A stretch of DNA of 64,000 nt from Viscum album (lineage: Eukaryota > Streptophyta > Magnoliopsida > Santalales > Viscaceae), in NCBI GenBank assembly GCA_963277665.1, contig OY728123.1, positions 630,600,915 through 630,664,914 on the forward strand, written 5' to 3'. Positions 47,290-58,564 of the stretch are shown here, one piece after another. The position numbers and the translations under genes were made by a program. The notes under the pieces are model-generated. The model was not told the origin of the DNA. It saw nothing but the letters and a program-made list of their open reading frames with translations, and made no database searches. How positions within the stretch are numbered: position 1 is the first letter of the stretch; each line of letters begins with the position of its first letter.

Positions 47290-50100
47290 CAAACCTCAAA
47301 AGAAAGGGCCAAGAGACCTTCAGAAGATGATGGAGATGAGACAATGCCTAAGAAACCCCGAGCTGATTCCAGTTGTGGCAGTAATATATTATCTGAGCCT
47401 ATCAACCCACATCTGTCAAAGAAGACCATTGTAGCTGAAAAGTAGGTAAGCAAAGATTGGTTTCTCTCAAGAAAATACTTAGTGATGGAGGCACTAGAGG
47501 CTGAAATATGGGTGGAGTGATTTTGCAACAATAATTGACCAAACTACCAAAGGCTAGTGAATTAATTATAAAAATATTTGAAATTGAATATTTCATATGA
47601 TGAGAACCAACTGGTGTCAATAGTAAATGAAACTGACATAACCTTTTCATATTTTGAATGGGATGACTGTCTAAGGGTACTTCATGAGGGTATTTTTGAC
47701 TACTATTCTACAGTGATTCCTCCAGACAGTGATATCTTTGAGTATAAGAATGTGTTAGATGATATGACAGGAAATGGGACCTCAGGAAAGATTATTACTG
47801 AAGAAATGAATGGATATGATAGACTTTTGTTTAAGTTTATCCAACATGTGATAAGTCCTATGAGAGGGGACTTCACTATGTTGAAGTATCCAGAAATTTT
47901 AATTTGTATTTACTGAATCATGGACATAAGATCAATCAGTGTAAGTTACTGATGGCTTAGTTGGAAGACACGACTAATCCATGTTATAAATCAAATGATC
48001 TATTTAATTCCAAACTGATTTCTGTAATGCTAAAGGTTAGGGTAAATTATAGAGATAAGGAGGAAACAATATTAGCCATGAAATTTTTTTGTATCTCCAA
48101 TATAGTATGCAAGTTCATGAAGATTAGCTGGAATCCATGGAGAAGAGAATGGGTAAATGATGAAGGGAATCATTATGAAACGATTGACCCAGAAAATAAT
48201 CCTTATAGGCCAAAGGATAAGAGGGATCTAGGTCTGATGCCTGATGAGGCAGAACATATATATTCTAATGAAGTAGTACAGAAGGATATATAATTTGAGA
48301 AAGAAGGTACTCCTATAGATGATAGGAGTGATCATGATCTTCCTACAAATTCACTAGTTGGAATGGTAGCTTCTAGAGATCCCAGTTCTCCAAGAGAGTT
48401 ACAAAGAAGAGAATTTTCCTAAGGGACAATGAATTTGATGAAACCAGTGAAGAAGAATATAATGAGGCTCGTATCACTGTTTGAGATACCTCAAAATAAG
48501 AAGAAGTTTCTAAATATTGTCAGTCTAACCATGAAGAACATGAGGTTGCTGCTGATAAAGATAGTGAAGGAGAGGAACTCAGATGGAGTCCACTAATATG
48601 AGTAAATATAAAATACATGAGTGAATAGGAAGAAGAAATTGTATCTATGCTATGGAAATTTTGGATGACTCAGTGAAGGCAGTTCCTCATTCTACAGGTG
48701 AGACAGTTGATCAAGTAGCAACAGTTGTTGAAGTTGCAATGCTATAAGAATCTGAAATAGTGTTCCAAGAGATAACTCAAATTGAGGGGGAGCATCCTAT
48801 TTCCAAGGAATCAGTATCGGTTGTGCATAACATTGGGACTAGAATATGATGACTCAAAAGATGAAAGGACCAATACAAGACCTTCAACTCCAAACCTCAT
48901 TTTCATACCTCCAGAAAACTCTTTCCCACAAGACTATGTCAGAAAATCAAACCATAAATCCTTGTGATCCAACTTGCAGAAAATGTCTAAAGATAGGTCC
49001 TCTAAGATGGATAAGTTTTTTTCTCTAATTCAGTAGCATTCAGCATATGATTATTCCAAAATACACTCCAGTGTTCACTTTGATCTACTCTCGGATGTAA
49101 GGAAGTGTCAGAGTAAAATGAATGAGTTGTCAAAATCTATGGAGCTTCTGAAACAATCAGTGGTGAGATTGAATTCTCTCTTGACTTCTAGTGTTCTGGT
49201 GTAAAAGGATATTCAATAAGTCAATAGTGTATTGCAGTAGTTGGTAACTGTGTCTGAGAACTTTAAGAAGTACCCAGAAATGCATGTGAAAGGTCAAGAT
49301 GATGATGTGAAGAGGTTGATTAGTGGCCTGACTAAATCCTTTATGGAGATAGTAGATTTCTCTCTGGAACCTCTATGTGCATCTTCTTCCACCATAGCCT
49401 CTCCTCCAGTTGACATTGAGGCCTTCAGATCTATTTTAATAGAAGAAGTGGAAAGGATCTCTGGTGCTAGTAATTCAAACTCTCGGGTCATCTCTATTAC
49501 CAGATATATTCATACACTTGTGGGAAATTATTTAAGGGAATTTTCTCAAGATCAGAAGTCCATCAAGGAAGAAGTTGACTTTTATTACAAAAGGGTCTAC
49601 ATTAAGAATCAAATGGATAGCCACTTCATGTTGCTATTGGAGAACCTAAGGATTTCACTTGTCACTCAAGAATTTAAGCATCAAGTGAGCAATCTTCGCG
49701 AGCTGACTCCAACCATGGAGAAATTTATGGAGAATAAGGATGATTTTATCTCAAACATAGAGAGAGGAGGAAGTATCATCATGGAATTCATGAATATTTT
49801 TTACCTTTTCTCCATGTGGACTGCACACCCATCAATGTCTCTCCAGCCTTTCCCTCTACCTATAGTGCCTCAGGATCTGCTAGTGTTACTTCATTGATGT
49901 CTCCAGCTCAAACCATCAGATGATTGACCCAAACCATTCCTTAGAGATCTACTCACTATAGGTCTACTAATGCTTCTATTACATCTCCTCCAAACTTGGT
50001 ACCTACCATCCCTTGGCCTATCCATCTACCTTCGGATCATGCATCCACAGCTTCCAAATACAAATCTCCAATGGACATTTCTGAAGTGCATTGAGTGTGG
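47290..50100 (+). pseudogene. Copia C env-like third coding region
   Basis: About 2.8 kb of coding-like sequence after pol. The N-terminal part is basic with KKPRA (about 47350), a nuclear-signal-like motif. The central part at 47578-47916 (ITEEMNGYDRLLFKFIQHV) resembles a plant-specific domain I recall from Maximus/SIRE third genes, often labelled 'putative plant transposon protein'. Acidic segments follow (47961-48560). The C-terminal run at 49241-49897 is helical and probably coiled, then a Ser/Pro-rich tail. I see no convincing signal peptide or fusion segment, so 'env-like' describes position, not function. Several stops and shifts. Confidence 0.55.
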
Positions 50101-50412
50101 ATTTATCTTTTGATATGCCTTTTGTACTACTCTTTGAACCATGTAATGATATTTCAGTAATAAATGTATTCTCTTTTGTATCTCATTGTATTTATTTTTT
50201 TCTAATCACAAAGGGGAAGAAAATACACCACAAGTTAAACACAAGAAAATAAATATCCATATCACATTAATCACTACTACTACATGTATGACAGGATTTT
50301 CTGTAACACCTATTTATTTTATTAACTTATCTATGATTTTCATTATCTCTGATAATCTTATAATTATTCGAAAGTTTAAATGCATAATTTTTTATTATCA
50401 AAAGTGGTAGAT
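50101..50412 (+). other. 3' untranslated region of copia C
   Basis: Non-coding, with one clear purine tract (CACAAAGGGGAAGAAAA, 50208 onward). A decayed LTR-proximal tract (AAAAGTGGTAGAT) ends at 50412. Compared with element B the multiple-tract signature is weak. Confidence 0.5.
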
Positions 50413-52343
50413 TGTTGGATTTAATTATTTTAATAATCCCAAATCATGTTTAATTTTATAATCAGTTAGTTTTATGACAATTTATTTCAATATATTTTAA
50501 TCTCCTGACTTTATTGAAATCAGTTTACAGTATAAAAAATTTCTGTGTCAAGGTCACTATTGAATGTTTCTGGTAAGAGGTCACTGGTGAAAATATCATT
50601 GATGAAGACCTTACTGATGAAGGCTATTTTTATAAAAGATGAACTTATAAAGTTACTATTGGAAGTCACCAGTACAAGGTCGTTGTTGTGAACAGCTTGC
50701 TGCTAGAAATAGTTTCTGTTAGAATTCCAGTGTCAAACTGATTGCTGTTTGTGTAGTCTACCATTGGCAAGTATACCGTTGATAAGTCTACCATTGATAA
50801 GTCTACAGTTAGTGAAGTCTACTATTGGAAATGTCTATCTTTGGAAAAAGCCTATTGTTCACAATCCTACCTTTGGACAAGCCTACCATTGGACAAGTAT
50901 ACTGTTGGAAAAATCCTATCATTGAACAATTCTACTGAAAAACAAGCCCACCGTTGGACAAGACTACCATTAGAAAAGCATACCACTAGATGTGCCTACT
51001 GTTAGAAGTCTCCTGCTTCTTAAGCTTGTTGCTTAAGATACTACGGATTGGCTAGCTACTGTCACCAGTCTAATGATTACATATTCTATTCTTTATCCAT
51101 TTTCTTGATATTATCATAACAGTCATATTTTATTGATTTAATGCATCTGAAATTAATTATTATTGTTTGTAGCCATGTCAGGATACCATATGATGACAGT
51201 ATGAGGTACGAGAATTATTTCACCTGATATACGTAATCCGATTGTCGAATATAAAATTCAAAAGAAAAAGGTCGAGGAATATAGAGGATTAAAGATATAT
51301 ATATATATATATATATATAGGCATCGAGAAAAACAACTGATAGAGAATCAGGGTGTTGAGAAGCTGAATGCTTTACTGAAGAACACAAAGAAGAACACTC
51401 GAGTACACATACCAAAAAACCAAGAGCTTCACGAAGATCTTTTTGAAGAAAATTTTTAAGTTTGTCCTGTTGTACTTCATCAACTCTCTTATACCAAGAA
51501 GTTGGCCATCCCAGTACCTAGAATCTAGTACCTGGAAGTTGCAATACTCTATTTTTGGAGACCACTTGCAAAGAAGAACAAAAACCTTCATTTCCACGCC
51601 TACAAGAAGTCCAGAGCCGACCATCAAACACATGGAGAATTCTAAACTACATCCTAGTTTTACTGTCTCTACTGTGTTCCTTATTTTTCATTTCTGAGTA
51701 GTGTGTGTTTGTTACACACACATTATCTCATGTGCTTTAACTGGGGGATAATGAAAATCTCCACTAAAAACTCTCTCACTTTGGTTCCCACGCATAACTG
51801 TGGAAGAAGCCTTGTGTGGATTGATTACTTGTTTTCCAACATAGAACTATGGTAGAGGTTGTAGGACCTTGATAGAGTAAAAAATGTTGTAAAACCCGAT
51901 ACATATTTTGTATTAGTTTTAGTTATATATACTTCTTTGTGGCAGGTGATCGCCAAGTCTGGAGGATTATGTCTCAGCTTGAGATTGAACCTCTTCTTTA
52001 TATTGTTGTGGAAATGTTCAAATACGTTTTTATTTTATCCCCTACTAATATTTTTCAAAGACAGAAAATTGTTTTTATATTCACTCTGGTAGTTAGTTTT
52101 GGTTAGTGTGTATATATGCTTAATTCATTAAACCTATTTCAAAAGTTGAAATAGTGATTGTATTGATTCAACTGAGGACTAATCAACCTTACAGAAACTT
52201 GTTGAGCAATTGAACATTTATATCTCTACTACCTTAATTGACTGAGCTGTTTTGAATTTGGGGATATTTATCATAAAGTTTTTATCAGAAATTTTAATTG
52301 GAACTCAATTAATCCCCCTCTTGAGTATCCACTCAGACCAACA
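50413..52343 (+). repeat. 3' LTR of copia C
   Basis: 1931 bp, collinear with the 5' LTR, starting TGTTGGATTTAATTA and ending CCAACA. It has TATAAAAAA near 50531, the 16-bp array at about 50754-51006, a TA microsatellite at about 51294-51319 that the 5' LTR lacks at this length, and a C-rich stretch near 52310. Confidence 0.85.
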
Positions 52344-52950
52344 CAATCTAAGGATTCTTAAATTATTACCAAAGGGAGATCATACAAGGGAAAGGTAATG
52401 TTATCAACTCAACTATTTTATGTTCTATTCTTCATGTAAAACCACTAATTATACTATTTAAATGGATTTATGTAACACAATCATTTTTAATATTCCAAAA
52501 TATAAATATGCTAGTGTAATATTCATTTTTATCTTTACTCCAAAATCAATGAGAATAATAATAATGTAATCATGATGTCTTTTAACAAAAATATAAATAT
52601 TATGTGTGAGAGTTAAATCAAAACCACTGAATTAGAAGGAATTAAAATGAGTAACCACATTATGATATATTTAAAGAAATAAAATAATGGCTACTTTTAA
52701 TATCAATGAAATTCAAATATAATAACAAAGACAATTAATAAAATAATCTTACTCAATATAATGAATTTTTTAAATTGAGTTTATATTTAATAAAGCTGTG
52801 TTTATTATAGTTATATAATAATAAAAAATATTGATAAAACCAAAAATATATTACCATTAAATTAATTATTAATTAATAAAAAATAATAATAATTAATAGA
52901 TATCATTTAAAAAGTACTTTAAAATATAAATATTTTTCCTTTATATTTTG
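52344..52950 (+). repeat. Ty3/gypsy LTR copy 3, right part
   Basis: It begins with the target duplication CAATC. It matches LTR 1 from about 3356: GGGAAAGGTAATGTTATC (52389) fits GGGCAAGGTAATACTTTG (3393), and CTAGTGTAATATTCATTTTTA (52512) fits ACTAATGTAATATCCATTTTA (3515) at nearly the same spacing. Similarity then fades in very AT-rich sequence; the right boundary is unknown. Confidence 0.6.
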
Positions 52951-55100
52951 GAATTTTATAAAAAAAAATTGAATAATTGAATTTTAGTCATTTATAGCTT
53001 GTGTTTCAAAAGGGGATGGGAGTGAAATGGGAATACGTTGTATGAAATTGTTTTACATGATAATTTAATTTCATCCCAAGGAATTATTTTTTTATATAAC
53101 AAAGTTTTTACAACCTATGAGTTGGTTTTATAGTGTGTGTTATGAAGACTTGCAAATTTTACACCATAAGAATGTTTTAATGTCATATGTTAGTAGATTT
53201 ATTGGATTTAATAGGTTCAATTCATAATATTCTTCACCAATTAAGGAACTATCTATTTCTCTCATTATTTAAAGAAACCATAAGTAATTTTCTGGGATTC
53301 AATATCCCTCCATCCCTTATATCAATCCTTGGGATCCGATGGATTATTTTTGTAATAAATGGTGAGTTATATTCCCCTCCTGATGGTTTTCCTTCTATTA
53401 CTCTTCAGATATCATCAATGGTAGTGTAAATTTTTTTGGGGTGTATGAAAACCTCATTTTGATGATCCTCGTGTTAATTATTGCATTATCTATGGTTTCC
53501 CCATGGAAATTTGTGGGTTTTGATTGTTTCTTCTTAACCCTATGGTGCATAGTGAGTTGGGAAAGAATATTTGTGTCAGAGTTTCATTTTTTTCATTATT
53601 GTGTAACATGTTGGGGGATTTTTTATTTTTTTATTTTGGAAAGTAATTTTCATTTTCATTAATGATGATAGTTAATGTGTTAATTGAAATTTAATAGGAA
53701 ATGGGTTTTATTTTCCTTATTTTACAACTTTGATATTTTTATCTTATTTTTACTGTTTGAGCTTGATGAATCGTTGAATATTGTCGCAGTTGGGGGTTTT
53801 TTCTACACTCGTTTTATATGTGTTGTGGGGCCATATTTATTTTTTTTAAAAAAATCCCAAAATTAAAATTGGTTAACCACTTATATTTTTATAATGAAAT
53901 TGAACCCTGAAAATTAGGGGATGGTTAATAATTCCTTAAATAAATAATTAAAATTGATAATAATCATCTTTTAATATTTGTAAAAAAATTATGATGAGGT
54001 TGTGAGCTAGTACTATCGAGAGACAATGTGTGGTTGTGGCATGTGAAGGGTTTTGGGTTTTTAAGGACATCATGTGGGGTATGATGTGATTGGTTTGTGA
54101 ATTCATGCTATTGGGCAGTAATTTGATGTCTTTGTGAGTTAGTGCAATGTGGTTACAATGTGTGATTGTGATGTGGTATAATGATGTGTGGATGTTTTAT
54201 ATGGTTATGATACAATAATGGTTATTTTATGCTTGTTTCTTAGGTATTATTGGAATCCAATGAAATGTTGAAATTGAAATAGGTTTGGAAGGTTTTGTTA
54301 ATGGGATAAAAATGTTTAATTGAAAAAATTAAAATGGGAAGAGTGGTAAAATGTTTTTTATCATAAATAATTGAATTAATGAATTATTAAGTGAAATTGG
54401 ATCGGTTTGTGATGAAACGTGGGAGGTGTCTTGTGGATTTAGTTTTTTGTGTGTTTTTCTGCATTTAGAAGTTGGTGTGGATGTGGGGATGTTGTGAGTT
54501 GGTGAGTGGTTATTATAGACCCTTAGGTTTTCCTTTTTTGTGCAGAAATATATATACCAATTATTATTATTTCTATTTATATATGAAATCTCCCTTCATC
54601 GAGAGCTGTGGAATGAAACCCTTAAATTTATATGGGGCACATCTTCTAAATATTCTAGTGATGAGGATGGGTGGACTGTTACCAGATCATTACCTATATC
54701 TCTTATGAATGAGTACATATCCATAGGTTGTGAGGGACAGAGATCTCACAGTGAACTAGGTGATCACTGAGTTAAATTAGGGTGAGATATAATGAGACCC
54801 TAGTGTGGGGTGGTGGACTAGATGACTTTGAGTGAGATGTGATGAGATTGGTTTATAGGTAATCTTATGTGGGTTCAAGAATAATAGAATGTGGAAAGAA
54901 GTTTATGTTCTTTGTTTTAATGATTCCATGCTACTTTGGTTATTGTAGTGATGTGTTTTTTTAGGTTTATTCACGTGATATTTGATGTGTATGTAATATA
55001 GGGTGGAGGCCCAGGTGTCTTTAAGTGAGATGTTATTTGACCATGTTGTGGGGTAGTGATGTATATTGTACATAAGAGATGGAATATTAAGGAGATACAA
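52951..55100. other. Unassigned G/T-rich stretch
   Basis: From about 53.2 to 55.1 kb the + strand is rich in G and T (many TGTG, GTGATG and GTTGTG runs) and clearly different from the AT-rich DNA around it. Open frames at 53187-53866 and 54472-54770 show no family I recognise. The 54590-54760 part (RELWNETLKFIWG, SSDEDGW) looks more protein-like than its surroundings but has no start context or partner. It could be a different LTR, the lost 3' part of gypsy LTR 3, or captured host sequence. Confidence 0.35.
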
Positions 55101-58100
55101 CATTGGGGGTGAGAGTAGAAAATTATGTTGAAAGCGAAGTGGGTTACCCCTCATCAATATGATTCATAATATGTAATCTTACATAGATTATATTATTTTG
55201 TGAGCATGCCTTGGTATGGATGTGGATTTGTTAGTTTTTATGCTTTGGAGTTTTTAGTTCTACTATTTTCTCATAGGTACATTACTATGATTCGTTCACA
55301 TGTTCAATATAGGATTTGTATACCCTAGGAAGTATATAGTTACCTATATATACATAGCGTACATGGTTATTACAAATTATTATTTTCATATTCATTAAAT
55401 TGTAATAAAACATTTCATAGGAATATAATAGTTTAGTGTATTTGGAACCACAAAACACAATCTTCTAACTTAGTGAAAGATCTTCAATAATTCCCACAAA
55501 AATCTTAATATTTCTTACTCCTACTTATAACCTTTATTCATAACTTGGGGAATGTAATCATAAGAAGGGGTTATCTTAGATCATCAATAACGGTAAATAA
55601 AAGAGACGCATTAGAATAATGTGAATATAGTTTTATGAGAACTTGAGAATGAATTTTGAAAATCAAACCCAACATATTAAAGATCATAAACATGAGTCAT
55701 GGAATAAATATTACTTTATCATAAGACATGAATCTCAAGGATATCAATGACTAATATCCATGAGATCATAACATTGGCATAAGAAATTGAAATTTTGGAA
55801 TACACATAAGCATATAATGTCATTTAATGTTAATCAGGGATCAATACAAAGACCTTCATAGAAGAAATATTCATGTATTGAACCTGATTCACTACCAATT
55901 CTAGACTTGTATTACTATACCGGGTTCACATCCCATTCCCGCCTTGTATTACTGAAACAGGTTCATTTACCGTTCTATCCATGTACTACAGAACCAATTA
56001 TACTTCCCATTCCATGAACGTATTATATAACTCAAATAAATTAATGTTTCAATCCTATATGTATCACGAGATATAAATCTTTATCCAAACCATTGGGGGA
56101 GATATTTTTTCCACAAATTTCATAGTGAAATCATACATATGTGTGACACAATATCATAATCATTCCTAAAATCATAACCCATTAAATGAAATATGTGTCA
56201 TAAATAATACATCACATCATAACATATGAAAATGAGACTTGTTTCATTATCATTTAATCGTTTCATAACTTATGATAAGAATAAGGTTTTAGAATCAATC
56301 TATCATGGTATAACCAATGGATGTAAAATGGGTTTCATAAATAAATTTTCATCTTAAACATAAACTATTCAAAGAAATAATAATAATATTGTTCGTGGAT
56401 TATATCCCCAATTTATCACAAACTATATCAATGTATTTTATCCTATTTTGAGAAGTATTTTGAAAAATTACATGGATCATTTCTTAAGGAAAATAGAAAT
56501 TCCGTGAAAATAACTTTCAAAAAAATATTTTCAAAAACCTATTCATTGAAAATATAATTGTAAACATAGAAAGAATGATTTGAAAATTCATTTATAACAT
56601 TTCATGAGGGAAATATACATTATTAATTGAGAAACCCTTTTTTAAAAAATAAACCCATTTAAAACCCATTTAATTCGAAAATAACCTTGAAAACATATAA
56701 TGGATTCTTTGTAAAACATTTAAAACAAATTTTAAAACATAAAAAACTCAAAACTGCATTATTTAAAAAACTATTTTACAAATATTTTACAAAAAATATT
56801 CTTCTAAAAATATTATTAAAACGTATAAATGATTCATCAATGAATTGAGGGGTTATGATTGTAGAGAATTCCATACATGATGTATATATAAAAAATGATT
56901 CCTATTATACTTTTGATATAATTCAAATGTTCCATTATAAAAGAATAGCATGTTTAATCCTATTAAAATAATTTTTTAGAATCATAAAACATGGGAATAA
57001 ATTACTTTTAAAAGTTATATCAAATTTTAAAAAAATTAATAAAATTTTACAAACCATGGTTTTGAAAGAAAATTGGTTTTCGAATAGAGACAGATATAAA
57101 TTTATATTTTAAAAAAATCATAATTATATTTACTACCGAATACTAGAAAATGGAACCATTACATGAATATATGATTAATAACCTAAGAAAAAGAAAATTA
57201 ATGGGGATTATTTTGATATAAATCATAGGATTTAATCATTTGAAGTATAATCATAAATAAATCAAATAAATGTTAATATTGTAAAAATAAAATTTTACCA
57301 CATTAGTATCATTGATTTATAATCCACATGAATAAAAAATTAGATTAAGATTAAAATATTATTAAAATATGAATAATCATGACATTAAATTTTAAAGAGA
57401 TAGTATATACACATTATAAAATAATATAGGTTCATAACATAACATGTCTCTTAATGATTGGAATGTTAAGAAATATTCACTTACTGATTTGGTACCTTTT
57501 GAACTATAAACCACATAAAAGTTTTATGAAAAAATGGATACATAAATACAAATAATGTTATTGGGAAAAAATATAAAATACATTCTTGGGAATTAAACAC
57601 ACCAAAAAAGAGAAATTGGGTTTTAATATAGCATGAATCCCACAAAAGTACTAAGTGAGATAGAAATCCCTTACATTATGTATTGACTATCTTAGTACTT
57701 GTTTAAAAACATATATAATAAATATATTTTTATTATAAAACTATCAATGAACCATATTAATATATATAAAACAATATATTATCTACTTATGACTTTTTTA
57801 CCCTTTGATTGACAATTACTTGTAAATGTTATGTTTCAGGTAATAACTGATTAGTTTTTCATAGATGTTTATAATTTTCTTTCATTGTCCTCTAACATAG
57901 ATCCTCATTTAATCATATTTATATTGAAAAATATGGTATAAATTTTATATAAATTTTATATATGTTCATGTAGAGTAAATCTTATGATTTTATGAAAGGA
58001 AATAAAATACATCATTCATAGAGATGGTTGGCCATACATATACATGAATGTTGTTTTCATATTCTTGTGGTGTTGAAAGATATAAAATAAAAAGATATAT

Positions 58101-58550
58101 ATATATATATATATTATCAAAACATTATAATTTTTATTTCATATATATCACATATTTATATTAAAAACATCTTTAATATATGCAATGTAATGTGTGAATG
58201 AATAACATCACATCTTGAGGCAGTTGTCCACTGTACACACAAACGATGTAATCATATTCCCAAAAAAAGTAAATCCTGAATGTATGTGTTGTAAAATACT
58301 TATAGAAGCATTAATAAACTATAAATATCATATATATCATATATAAACATCATGAACATCATTCTTACCTCTCCCCTTGAATTAAATTTTTATTATATCT
58401 ACTGGAAGTTATATAGGACTAATGGGAGATATAGAAATTAGTGTATGCATGTGTGTGCTGAAAGGGAAATATTTCATACGTTTAATAGAGATATATGTTA
58501 AAATAATAATGTGTAATATTTAAAAAATTAATATTATTATGGGCCATAGT
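55101..58550 (-). repeat. Gypsy LTR of the same family, reverse orientation, partial
   Basis: On the minus strand several landmarks of the + strand LTRs recur in order. AGGGGAGAGGTAAG (near 58370) fits GGGCAAGGTAATA. A TTTGTGTGTACAG block (near 58237) fits CATGTGTGCAG. GTAAGGGATTTCT lies near 57670, about 557 bp from the previous landmark, the same spacing as in LTR 1 (3580 to 4137) and LTR 2. ATGGATAGAACGG (near 55978) fits ATGGAGAGAACGG (4883). The last interval is about 0.9 kb longer than in LTR 1. The first 1.2 kb of the LTR is missing at the junction with copia D. Boundaries are approximate. Confidence 0.5.
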
Positions 58551-58564
58551 AGTGACAGGAATGG

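Larger units (their letters stand above)
40074..52343 (+). mobile_element. Copia element C (Sirevirus-like), inserted in gypsy LTR 3
   Basis: A 12.27 kb element with LTRs at 40074-42011 and 50413-52343, both ending CCAACA. The flanking 5-mers are CAAAC (40069-40073) and CAATC (52344-52348). Gypsy LTR similarity continues on both sides. Order: primer site, gag, protease, integrase, RT, RNase H, tandem array, env-like region, LTR. LTR divergence sampled over the first 127 bp is about 14% by eye. It is a different family from B but has the same layout, with a third coding region. Confidence 0.85.
30679..52950 (+). mobile_element. Gypsy unit 2: LTR 2, internal region 2, LTR 3
   Basis: Second copy of the gypsy family, sharing LTR 2 with unit 1 and interrupted in LTR 3 by copia C (40074-52343). 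LTR 2 start to LTR 3 start is 8148 bp, close to unit 1 once its insertion is removed (about 7860 bp). The internal region carries gag, RT, integrase and the polymerase tail, in that order on the + strand. The right end of LTR 3 cannot be traced past about 52.95 kb. Confidence 0.6.

Noticed and set aside
47100..47290. Pyrimidine-rich CTCTCTTTCTCACTCTCG as a promoter initiator or splice site for the env-like region of C
   Set aside because: No TATA box is near, and a splice acceptor cannot be judged without transcript data.
53187..53866. Three hydrophobic open frames that could suggest a membrane protein gene
   Set aside because: T-rich DNA gives Phe/Leu/Ile-rich readings in any frame; no start context, splice pattern or family similarity is seen.
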